A stretch of DNA of 64,000 bases from Sialis fuliginosa (GCA_961205875.1 OY540812.1:12400001-12464000); one strand, 5' to 3'. Counted from the first letter of the stretch, positions 25,122 to 38,555 are shown. The notes: a model not told the origin generated them from the sequence alone. Translations and numbers: made by a program.

Positions 25122-25964
25122 GTATACGAGTCTCTATACATTTCTGATTTCCATTCTCTGATTTTAAAATGTTTTGTCAAATTGATTTACGATACCATTA
25201 GTTGTAAACGTAATCGTTATGGAAAAGCTGTTGCTTTCTAAACTTTTATAAAGTGTCTACAAGTCTACTACACCGTAACCCAAACATAGCAGCTATTATA
25301 ATAGAAATAATATCATGAACGACAAAAACAATTTAGAACAAATTACATTGAACACGCGACTGTCTGATTGCTACCCAAGTCTCGTTTAAACATACCTAGC
25401 AATAGTAATACAATAATCGGTCGCCGCCGCCGTCGCGCCGCTTATATAATAGTGAATAAGCGTTAAACGAAACTATAAGCTCGATCACGACTTTATATTT
25501 GCAGATTTGCTATTTTCTATATTCATTTCCTCACTTTAGCTATTAAATGTATTTAATTTTTATTTATTATGCACTTTTCAATATGATACCTAAACATAAT
25601 TTATAATAGTATGCAATTTATTATTATTAATTTAGTTAGTCGTGTTAAAATTGATAATTAACCAAATTCAAATTTCACCTATCATCTAAAAAGTAAATGA
25701 AAACTTCAATCTGCATAAACTAAATCACTAATGGTTGAATTTCAATTAATATTCCATTAGAAATAAACTGACCTTTACTTGGCCAATAAAATTCAAATGA
25801 CAGTATAGTGATTAAGAGTAGATACCACGTAGACAATATTGAGCTAGGGTGTTTTCAACCCCGTCATAACATTAAGGGTGAAGAGCATAAGGGAGGGAAA
25901 GCGAAGATCTTGAAGCGGCAGAATGCGTTATGAATTATGAATGAGGCGATGAGATTGTACATAC
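25122..25964. other. AT-rich intron with a short CGCC-rich islet
   Basis: A short CpG-dense run (ggtcgccgccgccgtcgcgc) lies at about 25,418-25,440 in otherwise AT-rich DNA. No exon is supported until the candidate exon that ends at 25,965. Confidence 0.35.
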
Positions 25965-26141
25965 CATTTGTATCCCCTTATTTACATGTGAACTACTGGC
26001 TCGTGCCACCGACAAAGCCGCATTAAATCGTTTACTTATACGCGGTTTATACGTTCTCGGTATCGCACATCGACATTTGATGTTATCGGGATTTTGATTC
26101 GGTCTCGTTGATCTTTTCTTGGCATTTGCGACACTTGACAT
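25965..26141 (-). CDS. Candidate exon: possible internal alternative first exon
   Basis: An ATG-started frame of 59 codons runs to a good donor (ATG, then GTATGTAC) in phase 0. The peptide begins MSSVANAKKRSTRPNQNPDN and ends SSSHVNKGIQM; it is basic and I do not recognise it. An in-frame TAA lies about 18 nt upstream with no AG between, so as written it would be a first coding exon; alternatively an acceptor (CAAG) inside codons 2-3 would make it internal. The exon is CpG- and GC-richer than its surroundings. A TATA-like TTTATAAC lies about 100 bp upstream on the same strand. It sits 2.9 kb downstream of tay exon 2 in the same orientation, so an alternative tay promoter is the simplest reading. 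It could also be a nested gene or chance. Confidence 0.35.
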
Positions 26142-29020
26142 TTTAATTATTTGTACATGTTAAGCACTAAGATGAATTTTGCGTGAGGAATGAATAATAA
26201 TAAAGTATTATGTACAGTGGTTTCGGGGACGGTTATAAATACACGTGCATGTATAAAGTGATTTATTTTTAACGTTGTGTTCACTTTCATTAAAAATTAT
26301 ATTAAAAAACGACAAAATATTATTAAATCAGCATGACAAATATATTAAATACACCACTACATACCATTTTTATTTTAGAACTAAGAGTTTCCGTTATCAA
26401 ATTATGTATGAAATTGAATATAGTTTAGAAAATATATTAATCAAACATCATATTAATTACATTAATTATAATTACTACCTACATAATATTTAAACCTGGC
26501 ATTTGATAATAATGTACGAAATATATATCTCTCACCTCAACTCTTTGTCGGCACTTTTTATACATAAACATTACCGAATTTATTTTTACTTCACTCATTT
26601 TAAATATTAACACAAACACAGGAAATTTTCAAATATTCACACTGTGAACACATTTACTTAAAAATAACTAAATTAAATAAACAAACATCAAATAATTCAG
26701 TGGAGTATTTGATTATAAAATTAACACCACAAGTATGAAATGTTTTTACACGGTTATCCAGCGAAACATGTCGTGTGCAGATATAATAATTAATCATTCT
26801 AGCTTACGTACATATACATATACATACATACACACACACACACAACGGAATCTTGTAATTACGTACACATTTAAATGGTACGTGCGGATAATTCATAATT
26901 AGTACTCACTACATACATATCAATAAAAATTAATGAAAATATATATAAATACATACTTAATTACGTTGTACATGTACACATTGAGTTATTTTTACACAAA
27001 TGAGAACAACGCATGATAAATGGAACTAGTTTTTTGTTGTTGTACTAATATTTCTATTTTATGCACACATACACAAAAGTTGTTTCGTATTTATATTGCA
27101 CACCCAATGTTGCTTGTATAATGTGTGTTCTATTGTCTTGTAACAATTTTTTTGCGTATATAATTGATAAAATAAGCATTATATCTTAAAAGTTTAAATT
27201 TTATGAAAGAAAGCATTACAGTATCCATATTTACTTAGTTTAATATCGACTAGTTTTAATTTTCCTTTATAAAAATATCAACAAAGTTAATTTAGTCGTG
27301 AAATTGAAATTTTTAAGTCGCAAAACGTAATAAAAGACAGAAATAGCAACGTTTTCTATGCATAGTCTATAAATTCGTATAGAAACAAAAACACTTTTTC
27401 AAGAGGTCTGAAGATGTATGTCCACTGCAATAAGAACCAAAATGACGTGGCCAAAATATATGATTCAAAAATAAATTAATAATTGCACTTTTATAATATT
27501 TAAACAATAAGAATTAAAAAATCAGATATGTAAAAAATAATTTCGAAAGTTGATTAAAACATATAGAAATTAACAAAACATAATAACATATTCAAATATT
27601 TTAGCTAAGTATATAAACATACATATTATATTTACTTAAAAATTCGTTAATTAAACTATGTGTGTATATTAAATGTCCATCAAACGCTTTAGGTGTGAAT
27701 ACATTTAAATGTTAATGATAACTATTTTATGTTTTAATGCTGTTTGTATTATACCGGTTGGAATAAACTGTGTTTATAACACGTTATAAATCACCGATAA
27801 ATGTTTCGCTATGAGCAATCTCAACTGAAAACTGCTTTGAAATCGATAAGCAAAAAATCCACGATCAAAAATTAATTAAGGAAGTTCTAAACAACTTTGC
27901 AATCATCTGGATTGAGCACTATATAATAAACATGGATAGAACATTGATGTTAACACATTTTTAACATAGCACGAAATATTATAACATATAGTATGTATTT
28001 ACTTTATACATAAATAACGTATAGTGAATATATTTTAAAATAATTTTGATAAATTGCAGAACATTATTAAATTACATTTTATTAACGTATCATTTATCTA
28101 CAAACATTAATTATTTAAAAATATTATTATATTTATAGAACGATATGAAATAAATGTTATAATTTAATTTTCATTCATCATAAAATTTAAATATTTGTTC
28201 ACAAATATTATGTAATAAAATATTTTTACAAGAAATTAACACATATCTACATATTCTTTAAAAATGTATTTTTTTCTATAATATTTGCAGAATAAATCAT
28301 TTTGAATACTATATTTTTCTATTTAAAAATTTTAACTTTTTTATTTTTTTATTTATATTCAATCGATTTTTCCCGATAATTGGATAACAATAAATGTAAG
28401 CCAAAAAAGGGATATTTCTTTAAAACATTGTCAAGCTCTCACACGATTGGAAAAAAATCGTAAATCTGCTTTATTGCATAAAAGCTTGAAATTTCAGTTT
28501 AAAAATACATTTCGGCTGTTTATTTCTACATATGTTTATTTCTATACATATCTTCATCATACAACAAAAAAGTGAAAATATTAATATCTTTAAATTTTGT
28601 CTATTATAAAACAAAAATGTATGTGTTTATTTTATGGACGATTGTATTATGAATTAATTCAAATATGTATATTTTCCCCTAGAACCTAGTTGTAAAATAT
28701 GCATAGGTACATTATATACCCAAGACAGAGCAAATATTCTTGTAGTGGAATCTCAAAAGATTTCTAAAGAAGAGTATTTTTAAAGAAATAAATAATAATT
28801 TATAATCAATACGAAGCAACTTCAAAAAAATCAAGCAAATCGATGTATCAAAATAAACTGACTGACAGAATGTTAAACAAAAACCAATCATTACTCGGGT
28901 ATTAAAATATAGAAATTATAGATAGTCATTCGTTTTGAACGAACGGTTCATATGTAACTTGATTCTCGTAAAACAGGATCGACACATGCAGGTGTTGAAC
29001 AATTGAATAGTAATACTTAC
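26142..29020. other. AT-rich intron or upstream region, no gene
   Basis: Region upstream of the candidate exon and downstream of tay exon 2. A TATA-like TTTATAAC (minus strand) lies near 26,240 and CA/TACA repeats at 26,810-26,845. The 72-codon open frame at 26,275 is AT-rich and not protein-like. I see nothing else. Confidence 0.4.
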
Positions 29021-29209
29021 GTGCGAGGGCGGGTGCAAGTTGCTGGTAATGTGGTGGTGTGTGTTGTGGTGATGGTGGTGGTGATGGTGCGACGGCAATT
29101 TTGGTTTGTCATCGAGCGGTGTCGGGACCGTCGTCCTTCCGCCGCTAACCTCCTTGGTCTTCGTCTTCGTCACCGGCTTGCCACCGCCAGCCGCTAACGC
29201 GATCACATT
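29021..29209 (-). CDS. tay: tay/AUTS2 second coding exon (histidine-rich)
   Basis: Exon of 63 codons with acceptor ...ctccacag before AATGTGATC and donor GTAAGT after CCCTCGCAC. It enters and leaves in phase 0, matching exon 1. The encoded peptide starts NVIALAAGGGKPVTKTKT, continues through RTTVPTPLDDKPKLPS, then has eight consecutive histidines and HITSNLHPPSH. Low-complexity histidine and proline stretches are typical of AUTS2 proteins. GC content is clearly higher than the flanking AT-rich intron, as expected for coding sequence. Assignment to tay is inferred from strand, phase and composition; the peptide has no strong domain of its own. No further exon is obvious to the left except the candidate at 25,965. 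Confidence 0.7.
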
Positions 29210-29465
29210 CTGTGGAGAATATACCACCTCAGATTATGTGCGCTCATACACGTCTAATGAAAAACATCCCATTTGTATATATAGAGCATGCACGAAAATA
29301 TTACAATTTTATTTTTTAACCTTTGCAGAAACATATTCGAACACAACACATAAATTATACCTTTATAATTCATTCGATTTAGATATATCAAAATAGATTA
29401 CCTAATATAAACCTATTATGCTTTGTTGTACATATTAGCTTGCCAATTATTTGGTCTACCATTAA

Positions 29466-30195
29466 GGGGCCGTGCTACAAAAATTTAAAAAATCATTTTT
29501 TTTATAAATTTTTCGGTTATTATCTTAAAAATCTATCCTAAGTCAAAACACCAAATATTTCCGGAGTTATGACGAGTTTTCTACCCTGCTTGAAAATTTC
29601 AGCAGGTCTAGTGAAGCTCGACAAGCTCGAAAACAAGCTCAAAGTGACAAAGAGCAGGACCTCTACGAGAAAACTGAAGATCTACTGTATGGTGTCCAGT
29701 AAGTTTCCAGTGAATATTAATTTTTTGTACATAAAACTTTAAAAGCGTTTCTCTGCAAACGGATTTTTCAAAACTGGGGTATATCATAACTAAAAAATCG
29801 TCCAATCATTTTCAAAACTATTTTTTCTCGTCAGTGAATCTCTATTTTATTTTAGAAAAAGAAGAGCAAAAATTCATTCCGAAAAATTAACATTTGCGTT
29901 TGAATTTGCATTTTAACATTTTTTGAGGTTCATCAACGACAAATATACTATTAACTAATAAAAAAAAATGGATATGTTTCAGATAAATACGCCAATTGTC
30001 TACTCCGCCGCCGAGGCTCAGCAGCTATATATCTCTAGCGGGGAATAAATTCAAATTTTTTAAATGAAATTTTCAAAAACTATTTTAAGAATGTCAATAA
30101 ATATAATAGAGATTCAAAAGAACCTACTGTTAATTTTTATTTTTTTAAATTCCCGAAAAATCCACCAAAATTCGCTTCTATAGCAGGCCCTCCCC
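29466..30195. mobile_element. TTAA-flanked element, 730 bp
   Basis: TTAA occurs at 29462-29465 and 30196-30199, directly bordering GGGGCCGTGCTACAAAAA and the inverted right end (CTATAGCAGGCCCTCCCC). The termini are imperfect inverted repeats. No transposase; the minus-strand open frame inside shows no domain. Related in architecture to the element at 20,419. Confidence 0.55.
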
Positions 30196-30199
30196 TTAA

Positions 30200-30954
30200 A
30201 TGCAATGAATTGATAGATATCGTTTTGAGAAGATATACGAGCTTCTTTTACACATCTTGCATGTACAAGACCAGATATAATTTGAGGTCACCACGGAAGT
30301 CACGAATAACGTAAAGGTTTAAAGTTAATGGATACTTCTATAAAATAATAGCAGGGATGTACGTCACAATGAATGATAATTAGTACACTAAATTACTATA
30401 TTTATACATGTATGGAGCAATTACATATATAACCATATTTCACGTATATATTAATACATTAAAGTAATAACTTTAAACACCATTAATGATATGGGTACCT
30501 ACTAAAATTTGTGTAAATGTTATTTATATATAATTTCCATATTTACACATGTATCAATAATTAGTTCCTAAATATGGTTAATGTTTATTCTACCATTACC
30601 CACTACACGTTTTAATTATAATAACGAAACCAAACATACGCATTTTTTTCATACAAACTTCATAATCTTGTATGTATATTTAAGACAGATGTTATTATAA
30701 GATTGTATTGTTTTAAGTGTTATTAACGTTTATTTTTCGAATAAATATTTTTTTTATATTTAAGTTACTTAATTAAATTTTAACCTATTTACAATTTTTC
30801 TCAAAAAACAAGAGTTCCGTGCGTAAAATGTCTCATATTAAACATTTTGGGAAAGTTTTACTTCCCTATCTCGGATCTAAGTCATTTATATTATAATAAC
30901 AAATAACTAATACATTTTTTTTAAATCGAACACAATCTCCCAGAACGCTTCAAA
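30200..30954. other. AT-rich intron, no gene
   Basis: Only AT-rich sequence was seen between the TTAA element and the LINE; no exon, hairpin or microsatellite stands out. Confidence 0.4.
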
Positions 30955-30965
30955 TGATTTAAAGG

Positions 30966-32008
30966 TTTTTTTTTTTTTTTTTTTTTTAATTTTAATTTTG
31001 TCTATCGAACTGTTCGTTCATTTAGACAGCTGTTTTATGTTCTGTTTTAGTTTATTTTTATGTTATTTTATTTTATGTTTTTGTTAATTGTTTGATTTTA
31101 GTTATTTGGTTATTTGTTTATTTGCTTGTTTATTTACTTGTTCATTTATTTATTTTTCAAATATTTATTTATTATTATTATTTTTATTTTTTATTTTAAT
31201 GTTGTGATTTTTTATTTTTAATTATTATTGCTTATTCTACCTATGCTACCCTATACACATAGACAGGGACACATAGAAGGAATGGGATTAGCTTTGGGCC
31301 AATCAAAGCATTTGGGTTTACACGAACATGACGGCCAGGTTCATGGGTTTTCTGCTGGGTTTCACACATTAGGATGTCTAGCCGAATCTCTCTAACGACG
31401 ATGTGATTTTAGAGTGTTAACTCGTTTTCTTTTAAGAAATTTGCCAGCACTCGTATATTTTTGATTTTATGGAAGATGGTGTTAATGTTGGCAGGGAGTT
31501 CCGTGTTGTTTTTCATGAATCCTTTCATCATGTCTGCTCTTGATTTATCATATTTTGCACAATTAAATATGATATGATTCAAATCCCCTATAGTACTGTT
31601 ATCGCAGTCACAGTAGGGGGTGTCTTTACATCCAATGCGATTTAAATGGGCCGGAGAACAGCAGTGATTGAATCTAATTCGACTGATGGTCGAAATCCAT
31701 TTTTTTTCCATTTTGACTAATTTGAACCATGGTTTCGATTGTAGTTCAGGTTGTTTACTATAATAATGCGTCCCCTTGGACTTACTTGACAGATAGTATG
31801 CTTCTTGCCATTTCATTTTGTTTCTTTTTTCTATTGCGCCTTTTAGGTCTGATGCTGGTAATTTTGTGTTTAGTATATTTCCCTCTGTTGAGGCGTCTTT
31901 GGCAAGTTGGTCTACATGTTGGTTGTAAACATTGTTTACATGACCTTTTGTCCAAACGAAAATTATAGCTTGATTTTTCTTAGTGCACTCATTAATAATA
32001 TTTAGAAT
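30966..32008 (-). mobile_element. 5'-truncated non-LTR retrotransposon (LINE)
   Basis: A minus-strand insertion ends in a poly(A) tail (poly-T at about 30,966-30,988) and is flanked by an 11-bp direct repeat TGATTTAAAGG at 30955-30965 and 32009-32019. Only the last part of the ORF and the 3' UTR remain, as is usual for target-primed insertion. Class is set by the RNase H tail described separately. Confidence 0.8.
31409..32008 (-). pseudogene. LINE polyprotein C-terminus (RNase H plus Cys/His tail)
   Basis: Open frame with the end of an RNase H domain (IIFVWTKGHVNN, then HVDQLAKDAS) followed by a reverse-transcriptase tail with Cys/His spacing (CDCDNSTIGDLNHIIFNC). This arrangement fits the I/R1-type LINE clades that carry RNase H; the exact clade cannot be set from this piece. 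The frame is intact to its stop at 31,409 but lacks endonuclease and reverse transcriptase because of 5' truncation. Upstream in-frame codons beyond 32,009 are flanking CA repeat, not element. Confidence 0.8.
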
Positions 32009-32037
32009 TGATTTAAAGGTACACACAATGCAAAGTT

Positions 32038-32062
32038 CACACACACACACACACACACATAT
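32038..32062. repeat. CA/TG microsatellite
   Basis: ACACAC run directly upstream of the LINE insertion. It produces the cysteine/valine-rich start of spurious minus-strand open frames. Confidence 0.85.
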
Positions 32063-32456
32063 GCACACACGCACACGTCGTCGTCAGTATCGACAACGCT
32101 ACGGGGTAGGTAACCTCTGTGAGCCAAGGCAAACAACACAACAGATAGCGCTTCCACCACCCGCTTGGATGCGTGCGTATGTACGCGTCACAGATCCGGA
32201 CCTGGTCATTATGATTAAGTTTTATTCTTCTCATACGTTCATTCATATTAGATATAATAAAATTAAAATAAGATAAATGTAAAGAACAAAAAAAACTGCA
32301 TTAAATGCAACATTATTTACTTCATATGTAAATAGAACACATAATGCAAATGACTGTTAATAAAACTACAGGCAACAGCAAAAAAACTATTTTTTCTGCA
32401 TGTATAAATTACATTCAACAAAATATATAAATAAGTTAGTAGAAAACAGTGGCGAA

Positions 32457-33388
32457 GCGTCCATGGAAGCAGGGGAAGCAGTGCTTCCCTTACTTTATCG
32501 GCAAATTAATGCAAAGAAGTGTTTTCAGTTAATAAATAATATAAAAATATTATTATAGAATATTCATCTTTATGCGCAACTCAAACAGTTTAACCAAAAA
32601 TCAAAAATAGCATTTAATATTAATTTACACACTCAATTACAAAACTGTAATAGTTAGAGGTACGTTTTAATTTCTTGTATTTTAGTCGATATTTGTATGA
32701 CGAGTTTAAGTTCACTGCTAGACATTTCACTAATAAATTTCGAATTTTTGATTTCGTTAAAAGTTAAAAGTATGTTAATATTATAAATAAAATGGTAAGA
32801 AAAGTTGAAATTTTCAAACCGCAAATCTGTATCTCAAACCGTTCTCGAGATATAGTCTCTCAAAGTTTTAGTTTTTTCAAATTTTTTGAGAAAAATGGCC
32901 ATAACTTTTGAATGAGTGATCGGCTTTGATTTTTGTCTCCGAATTTAATATTAGAGTGTCAAAATCTATATAATGGCATGTATAATACTTCAAAACTCCA
33001 TAAAAAAAAATTCGCGAATAATCGAAAAAATTCTAACAATAAGAGGTATACCTGAAAAAATATCAATTTTTGACAAAAAAAATTTGTCAAATTTTCAAGT
33101 ATTATTATTTTTGACACTCTGATTAACATACTTTTAACGAAATCAAAAATTTGAAATTTTTTAGTGAAATTTCCTGCAACTTCAACTCGTCATACAAATA
33201 TCGACTAAAATACAAGAAAATAAGTAAAAACTTGAACTTAAGGTGTTTTATAACTAGTTTTTTTTTGTAAATAGGAGGGGGAGGATTCGATAAGCCCATT
33301 GTTAAAACGGTTATTACCTACTTATTATTTTATGAAACATTTTAACAAAGTATGCTTACTTTATTAAAAATTTCACGCATCACCACTG
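32457..33388. mobile_element. hAT-like element, 932 bp, with internal inverted repeat
   Basis: Termini CAGTGGCGAAGCGT and ACGCATCACCACTG are inverted repeats, flanked by gtagaaaa (32449-32456) and gtacaaaa (33389-33396), seven of eight identical. Inside, blocks near 32,680-32,780 (ATTTTAGTCGATATTTGTAT) return inverted near 33,125-33,220, so much of it can fold back. No transposase frame. Confidence 0.75.
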
Positions 33389-33396
33389 GTACAAAA

Positions 33397-36300
33397 TATT
33401 TAGTTTGTTACAGAACACTATGTAAACGGTAGACTGTAAATTAATTAAAACCGTTCCTGGCATTTTGTAAAGAATATACTGAGAATATTTTCGTGTGAAT
33501 GTAGATGTATATATATGAATGTGACGTATAAATACAGGTTGAATATTATATGTAAGTACACATAGTATATATCTTATTGACAAATGGATAGTTACCGGTA
33601 CATTGAGAATCATATTCGCATTAGGATACACTGACAAAAAGGATTATAGTTATAGGAAATAAAATCTTTTCGCAATTATTATTTGTCAATTATTAACAAA
33701 TGTTATCAATTAGATATTTGGTAACAACACAACGATATATCTCCAAGATGGGATTTATTAACAGTAATTAATTTCCACGGCTAAACCGCTGAACCGATCT
33801 TGGTGAAACTTGGCAAGTAGATAGCTTGCATCCTGAATAAGTACATAGGCTACTTTGTATCCCGAAAAATGTATTAAATAAAAATAGTGTGCAAATGCGA
33901 AACTAAAAACCTGTTTTATATACTATCATCATAACGATTGTCAATACAGCTCGCGTTACTTATTTTGAGTTAAATTATATAAAATTGTAAAAACTAAAAA
34001 TAAAACACCTATTGCATAAATTAAATTTATACCTATCGTATAGGCAAATTTACAACGTTTTCTCAAATACTTATTTAAGTAATCGAGATTATAACCTCTC
34101 CACTTTCAAGCAATTTTACCTTATAGCAAATAAATAATCGCCTATACACCACAAAAGTACATGAGCGTGTGTGAGTGTACGTTAAACACAAGATGATAAA
34201 GTTACAGTCCGTGGACACTGAGCACGGATGTAGAGGTAACCCATCGGCATGTATGGGTGGATAGTTACTCTACCTGGTACCTCCCTATTAGCTACTGCAG
34301 AATATATACGTGACTGTACATGCATATCTCTTACACATATTGAAATATATTTATTATTTAACAATAATCTTGGTAAAATTAAGCAAAATCTGAAATTTAT
34401 GGATTTTGAACATCAAATTATAACAATAAAATGCATTTATGTTAATTACAGTGGTGTAGTAACGGGGGAGGGGGGGGGGGGGCCTTTGAGAAAACATCAG
34501 TTCAAAATTTCTTCAAAAAATTTAACACATATGTATTTATCTCCCCCCCCACCGGATTTTTTTTATTGTGTTAGTGACTCTTCAATCAAAGGCGATGATT
34601 TATTTATTCTGAATATTACGTATAGAATCAAGAGTTTGACATGTAAGTAATATGATCTCAAAGTGAGAAATATAAAGTTCACAAAAGAAATATATTATTT
34701 AACTAGTGTTTAATAATAGTATAATGTTCCCTTGTTATTTTTTACAACTGCCGATTCAATTTAAAATTAACTCCTATTAGCATCGAAAAATTAGACGAAA
34801 AACTAAAATTTTGGAAAAATATTATACAGTAGAACATTTAAAAAAAATTAAATTATATATCTAATTTATTACAAACTTACTTAGAACAAAAATGAACAGT
34901 ATTTTACAAAACAATAAATTCACACTTCAAATAAGTCAGATAAAAATCAAAGAAAAATAAAAATAATTTCATTAAATGTTCAACAGTCATAAAATAAATA
35001 AGTAAATTAAATTGTAATGAAAAATTAACAGTAGTGAATCCCACTCACAATAAAATATAAAAAAACACACCAAGCGTAATCACTCAAATACTTGACGTAA
35101 ATAAAAAGAGAGCATTTACAAATGAAAAGCTGCGGAGCGGGCGGCGGCGCGTACAATCAAGATATTTAACATCCAACAAAAAACGGATCAATGTTGAAAC
35201 AACATAATTCTACAATATACATATTACAAGTTTCACAGTTTATATGAATCTCTCAGTTCAACGTCAAATAGAATAGAATATTTAATCATTAGAAAATTTA
35301 ATTATTGAACATCAATTAGTTATTTTTTGCTAAATGGCCTGTTTATAACAGTACTTACTAACTTTTTATAAGGCCTGTAACATAAATCGATTTTATAAAG
35401 TAAGTATTGTTGATTTGTTTCATTTTTACTATTTTCTGTTAATAATTAAAGTAAAATATGTCTATATTTACGATATAAAATATTAATTTACATACATACT
35501 TAATAATTTGTTAAGTTATATTTTTACTGGTACAAACACAATCAGAAAGAAGTATATTTTGATATTTCAATACTTGAAAATTAAGACATTCTTTACACAA
35601 AGCCCATATATGTATTTAACTTATTTTCACTAATTCCGTCGAATTAAATTTAACATCACATTAACTCCATGATTTCAAAAATTAATTCAAATTACTGTTT
35701 CCTGTGATATTATTCTCAGTTTGTGAAGATAATTTAAAATTAACATTTTTCGCAGATTATTTTCAAATGAATAACCACATAAATTTGCATTAAAAAGAAA
35801 CATTTAAAAAATACGATCGTAACATATTATTAGTTATTTTTAAACATAATATTTTAACGCTGTAATTTTGAATAACATTATCTTTAAAAGGTTGTTTTTT
35901 TATACTGATACAACAGTGCCATTGTTATAAAATTTAAAATCTAAAAATTAAGGGCAGAAGTTTTTTTATTATACATATATGTATTGTATATGTTTATGTA
36001 TATGTACTTGTAAAAATTATTATGAAATTATATTGCTTTCAATTTACTACTGATAAAATAATTTTTAAATCGAATTATCGTATACTCAATTAACATTAAT
36101 TACTTTGTAAAAAAAAACAATTGCAATATAAACATGTTAATATATTATAATAAATAAATTTGTACAATAAATGATTGTGTAAATGTTAAGACATTCAATT
36201 GCAAAATTTTATCGTAAGAAAAAAAAACAAGTTTCTACAACATTTTTTTTAATTTACATAATAATGTTCATATTAAAAAGGTACAATAATTCTTTTTTAT

Positions 36301-37575
36301 TAAACTGGATAATAAATATAAAAATATTTTGCAAAGCTATGAATCTATGAATGAACTGTTAAATATTTACTATACAATGAACTATGTTTTTTCAATATGT
36401 TCATTGTTCTTTATTTATAAAAACATATTTTAGTACCTCTATGTGTATACCTATACACTTAAACCATTACAAATTTTTTCAATAATTTAATATTTTAGTT
36501 ACTTTTAAGATATTACCAATACTCATATGATTCCCTAGAAATCTACATTAAATTCATACTCTACTGTAGAACGTTCCCAACCTCCATTAGAGCAAATATC
36601 AATATGCATAAAGACACCCACACGAATACAAATATAATATATGTACATTGCACAGAAACCCGGTGAGTCCACTAGTTATTTGATTATCAAGTGCATTCGG
36701 CTCAATGCGCCACACATGTATTAATATGCAGTAGACATATGTACGTTGTAACGATATTATCTAGGATATGCACTCCGTTATCTACCTGCAAATTAAATCG
36801 TAGAGTTGTATTACACTATACAATATTGTAATGCATACGAATCAAATCTATGCATTACATTTTGTACATGTTGCACAAATCTATCATAACTACATTGAGT
36901 AAAATTTACGTGATGTTTTATAATTTTGAAATCTGCACAGTAAGTAATAAGCTTTTAAAAATGTTAATTTTAAAGCCGTTTAGTATTTATTAATATATTT
37001 ATTATTAATTAATTTATTAATTTCTGTATCAATCACAACAAAAATTTTCATATTTAAACAAGAGTATTTTGCACAACTTCGCATCGTAGCACTCGCAAAA
37101 TGGTATTGAACGGGGGATGGGGGGGAGGCTTACTTTTGACGGACAGTCGAATTAAATATTATACTTATTCGCAAGTTAGTATTTGGACAGTTATTATTTA
37201 GCATGAAAATTATAAAAGTGTTTTTTGCAAAATTGAATTGTGATTGATCCCACGGACATAAAACTATAAAGATTTATGAAATTTCTAATAATATTCAATG
37301 TGAAAAATGTCCAATACTTTCAGAATAACACGCTCTCAAAAATAGTTATAAAATGATTATTTATTAATGCATCATGGTACTCAAAATATCGCGGACTAAA
37401 TTAATTACTTAGATGAGCTGCAGTTACTCCCCGAACACGATTTTGCTTACCCCTGATCTAGGCAAAAACTCAATCAAACTCTTTCTACAGGAGTTTTGTG
37501 TAATGTTGTCTATGAATTTGGTCTGTATAAAAATGAAATTACTAAATCTATTGGTATTTTACAACCTTAAGCACA
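33397..37575. other. AT-rich intron, no gene
   Basis: Contains the interspersed repeat copy at 33,778, G- and C-runs at 34,462-34,482 and 34,541-34,550 beside an hAT-like start (cagtggtgtagtaacggggg), and a short GC patch at 35,130-35,155. Long stretches at 34.7-37.0 kb are almost pure A/T. No exon is supported. Confidence 0.4.
33778..33890 (-). repeat. Short interspersed repeat, partial copy
   Basis: On the minus strand it reads CCAAGTTTCACCAAGATCGG and TTCAGCGGTTTAG, with the AGCTATC and GGGATACAAAGTAGCC blocks upstream, as in the 50,288 copy. Confidence 0.6.
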
Positions 37576-37577
37576 TA

Positions 37578-37868
37578 CCCATGTAGGAAATTACAAAAGG
37601 GCCACGATTGGGCCAGTCTTTCACCAATGCTAGCCAACACTGGGTTAAGATACGAATGACAACTTCGTTCAAGACTCGGACAAGACTTGACAACCAAGGC
37701 TTGTCGTACCAAGGCTGGCCCAGAATTGGCCCAATCTTGGGTAAAGAGAAGTTGACCCGAAGCTCGGTATCTGAAGGTTGGCCTAATTTTGGGTAAAGAA
37801 TAGGTGACCGAAGCTCGGTATCTAAAGGTTGAGCTAGACATCGTCATGGCTGGCATTTCCTACATGGG
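37578..37868. mobile_element. Tc1/mariner-like MITE, 291 bp
   Basis: Perfect inverted termini CCCATGTAGGAAAT and ATTTCCTACATGGG are flanked by TA on both sides. The interior is GC-richer than its flanks and holds two copies of a block GAAGCTCGGTATCT(G/A)AAGGTTG about 46 bp apart. The two overlapping open frames inside are incidental. Confidence 0.7.
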
Positions 37869-37870
37869 TA

Positions 37871-38555
37871 TATTTGTTTGATCTATAAAAAGTCGTTAAA
37901 TCTGGACGTCTCAAAATATAGCCAATCAAGTTTGAGAATAGTTATCAAAATGTAATCTATATATATTGACAATGCTATCATCATCAGATTCCAATGATTA
38001 TAGCATTGCTATCGAATTACATTTTTTTATATTTACATCATTTTAATGTGTGTTGTTTGTTATAAAATAATTATAATAAACATGTATTTTTCAAATCTCT
38101 TTAGAAGAATTTTAGCTGGAACTTCCAAAGTAAAACATGTACGATACTACTGGCACATCAAACAGTATCAGCATTTTGTAGCTGCTATTGGCGAGTCCAT
38201 ACATCAAACATTAATCCAATTCATCACATAAGTGTAATGTTACACACATATGTACATGAACATACAGCGACACACCAACAGTGCGCGCGTGCGTAGCTAA
38301 GTGCTATAAGTGGCACCTAATTATCACTGATAGCACCGTATGATTACACAGCAACAACTGTACCGGAAAGAGGAAACTATCCATGCTGCTGCTACTGATG
38401 ATGATGATTGTACACATATTGATTTATAAACACGGGACCAATCCGGAAACGATTACAAACAATCTGATTGGTGTGTTTGCATGACTCAATGTGTGCGGAT
38501 TTAAGCGTATCAATTGAGTGATAGAGTAAAATAGATTTCACGTTTTAGTGCATAT
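37871..38555. other. Intronic sequence, no gene
   Basis: AT-rich with one less biased stretch at 38,270-38,430 (agtgcgcgcgtgcgtagcta and a TGATGATGATGA run). No exon or element border was identified. Confidence 0.35.

Noticed and set aside
29003-29396. Plus-strand open frames over tay exon 2
   Set aside because: Antisense shadows of the histidine-rich exon; the splice sites support the minus strand.
31983-32276. 97-codon plus-strand open frame
   Set aside because: Built on the CA microsatellite and antisense to the LINE.
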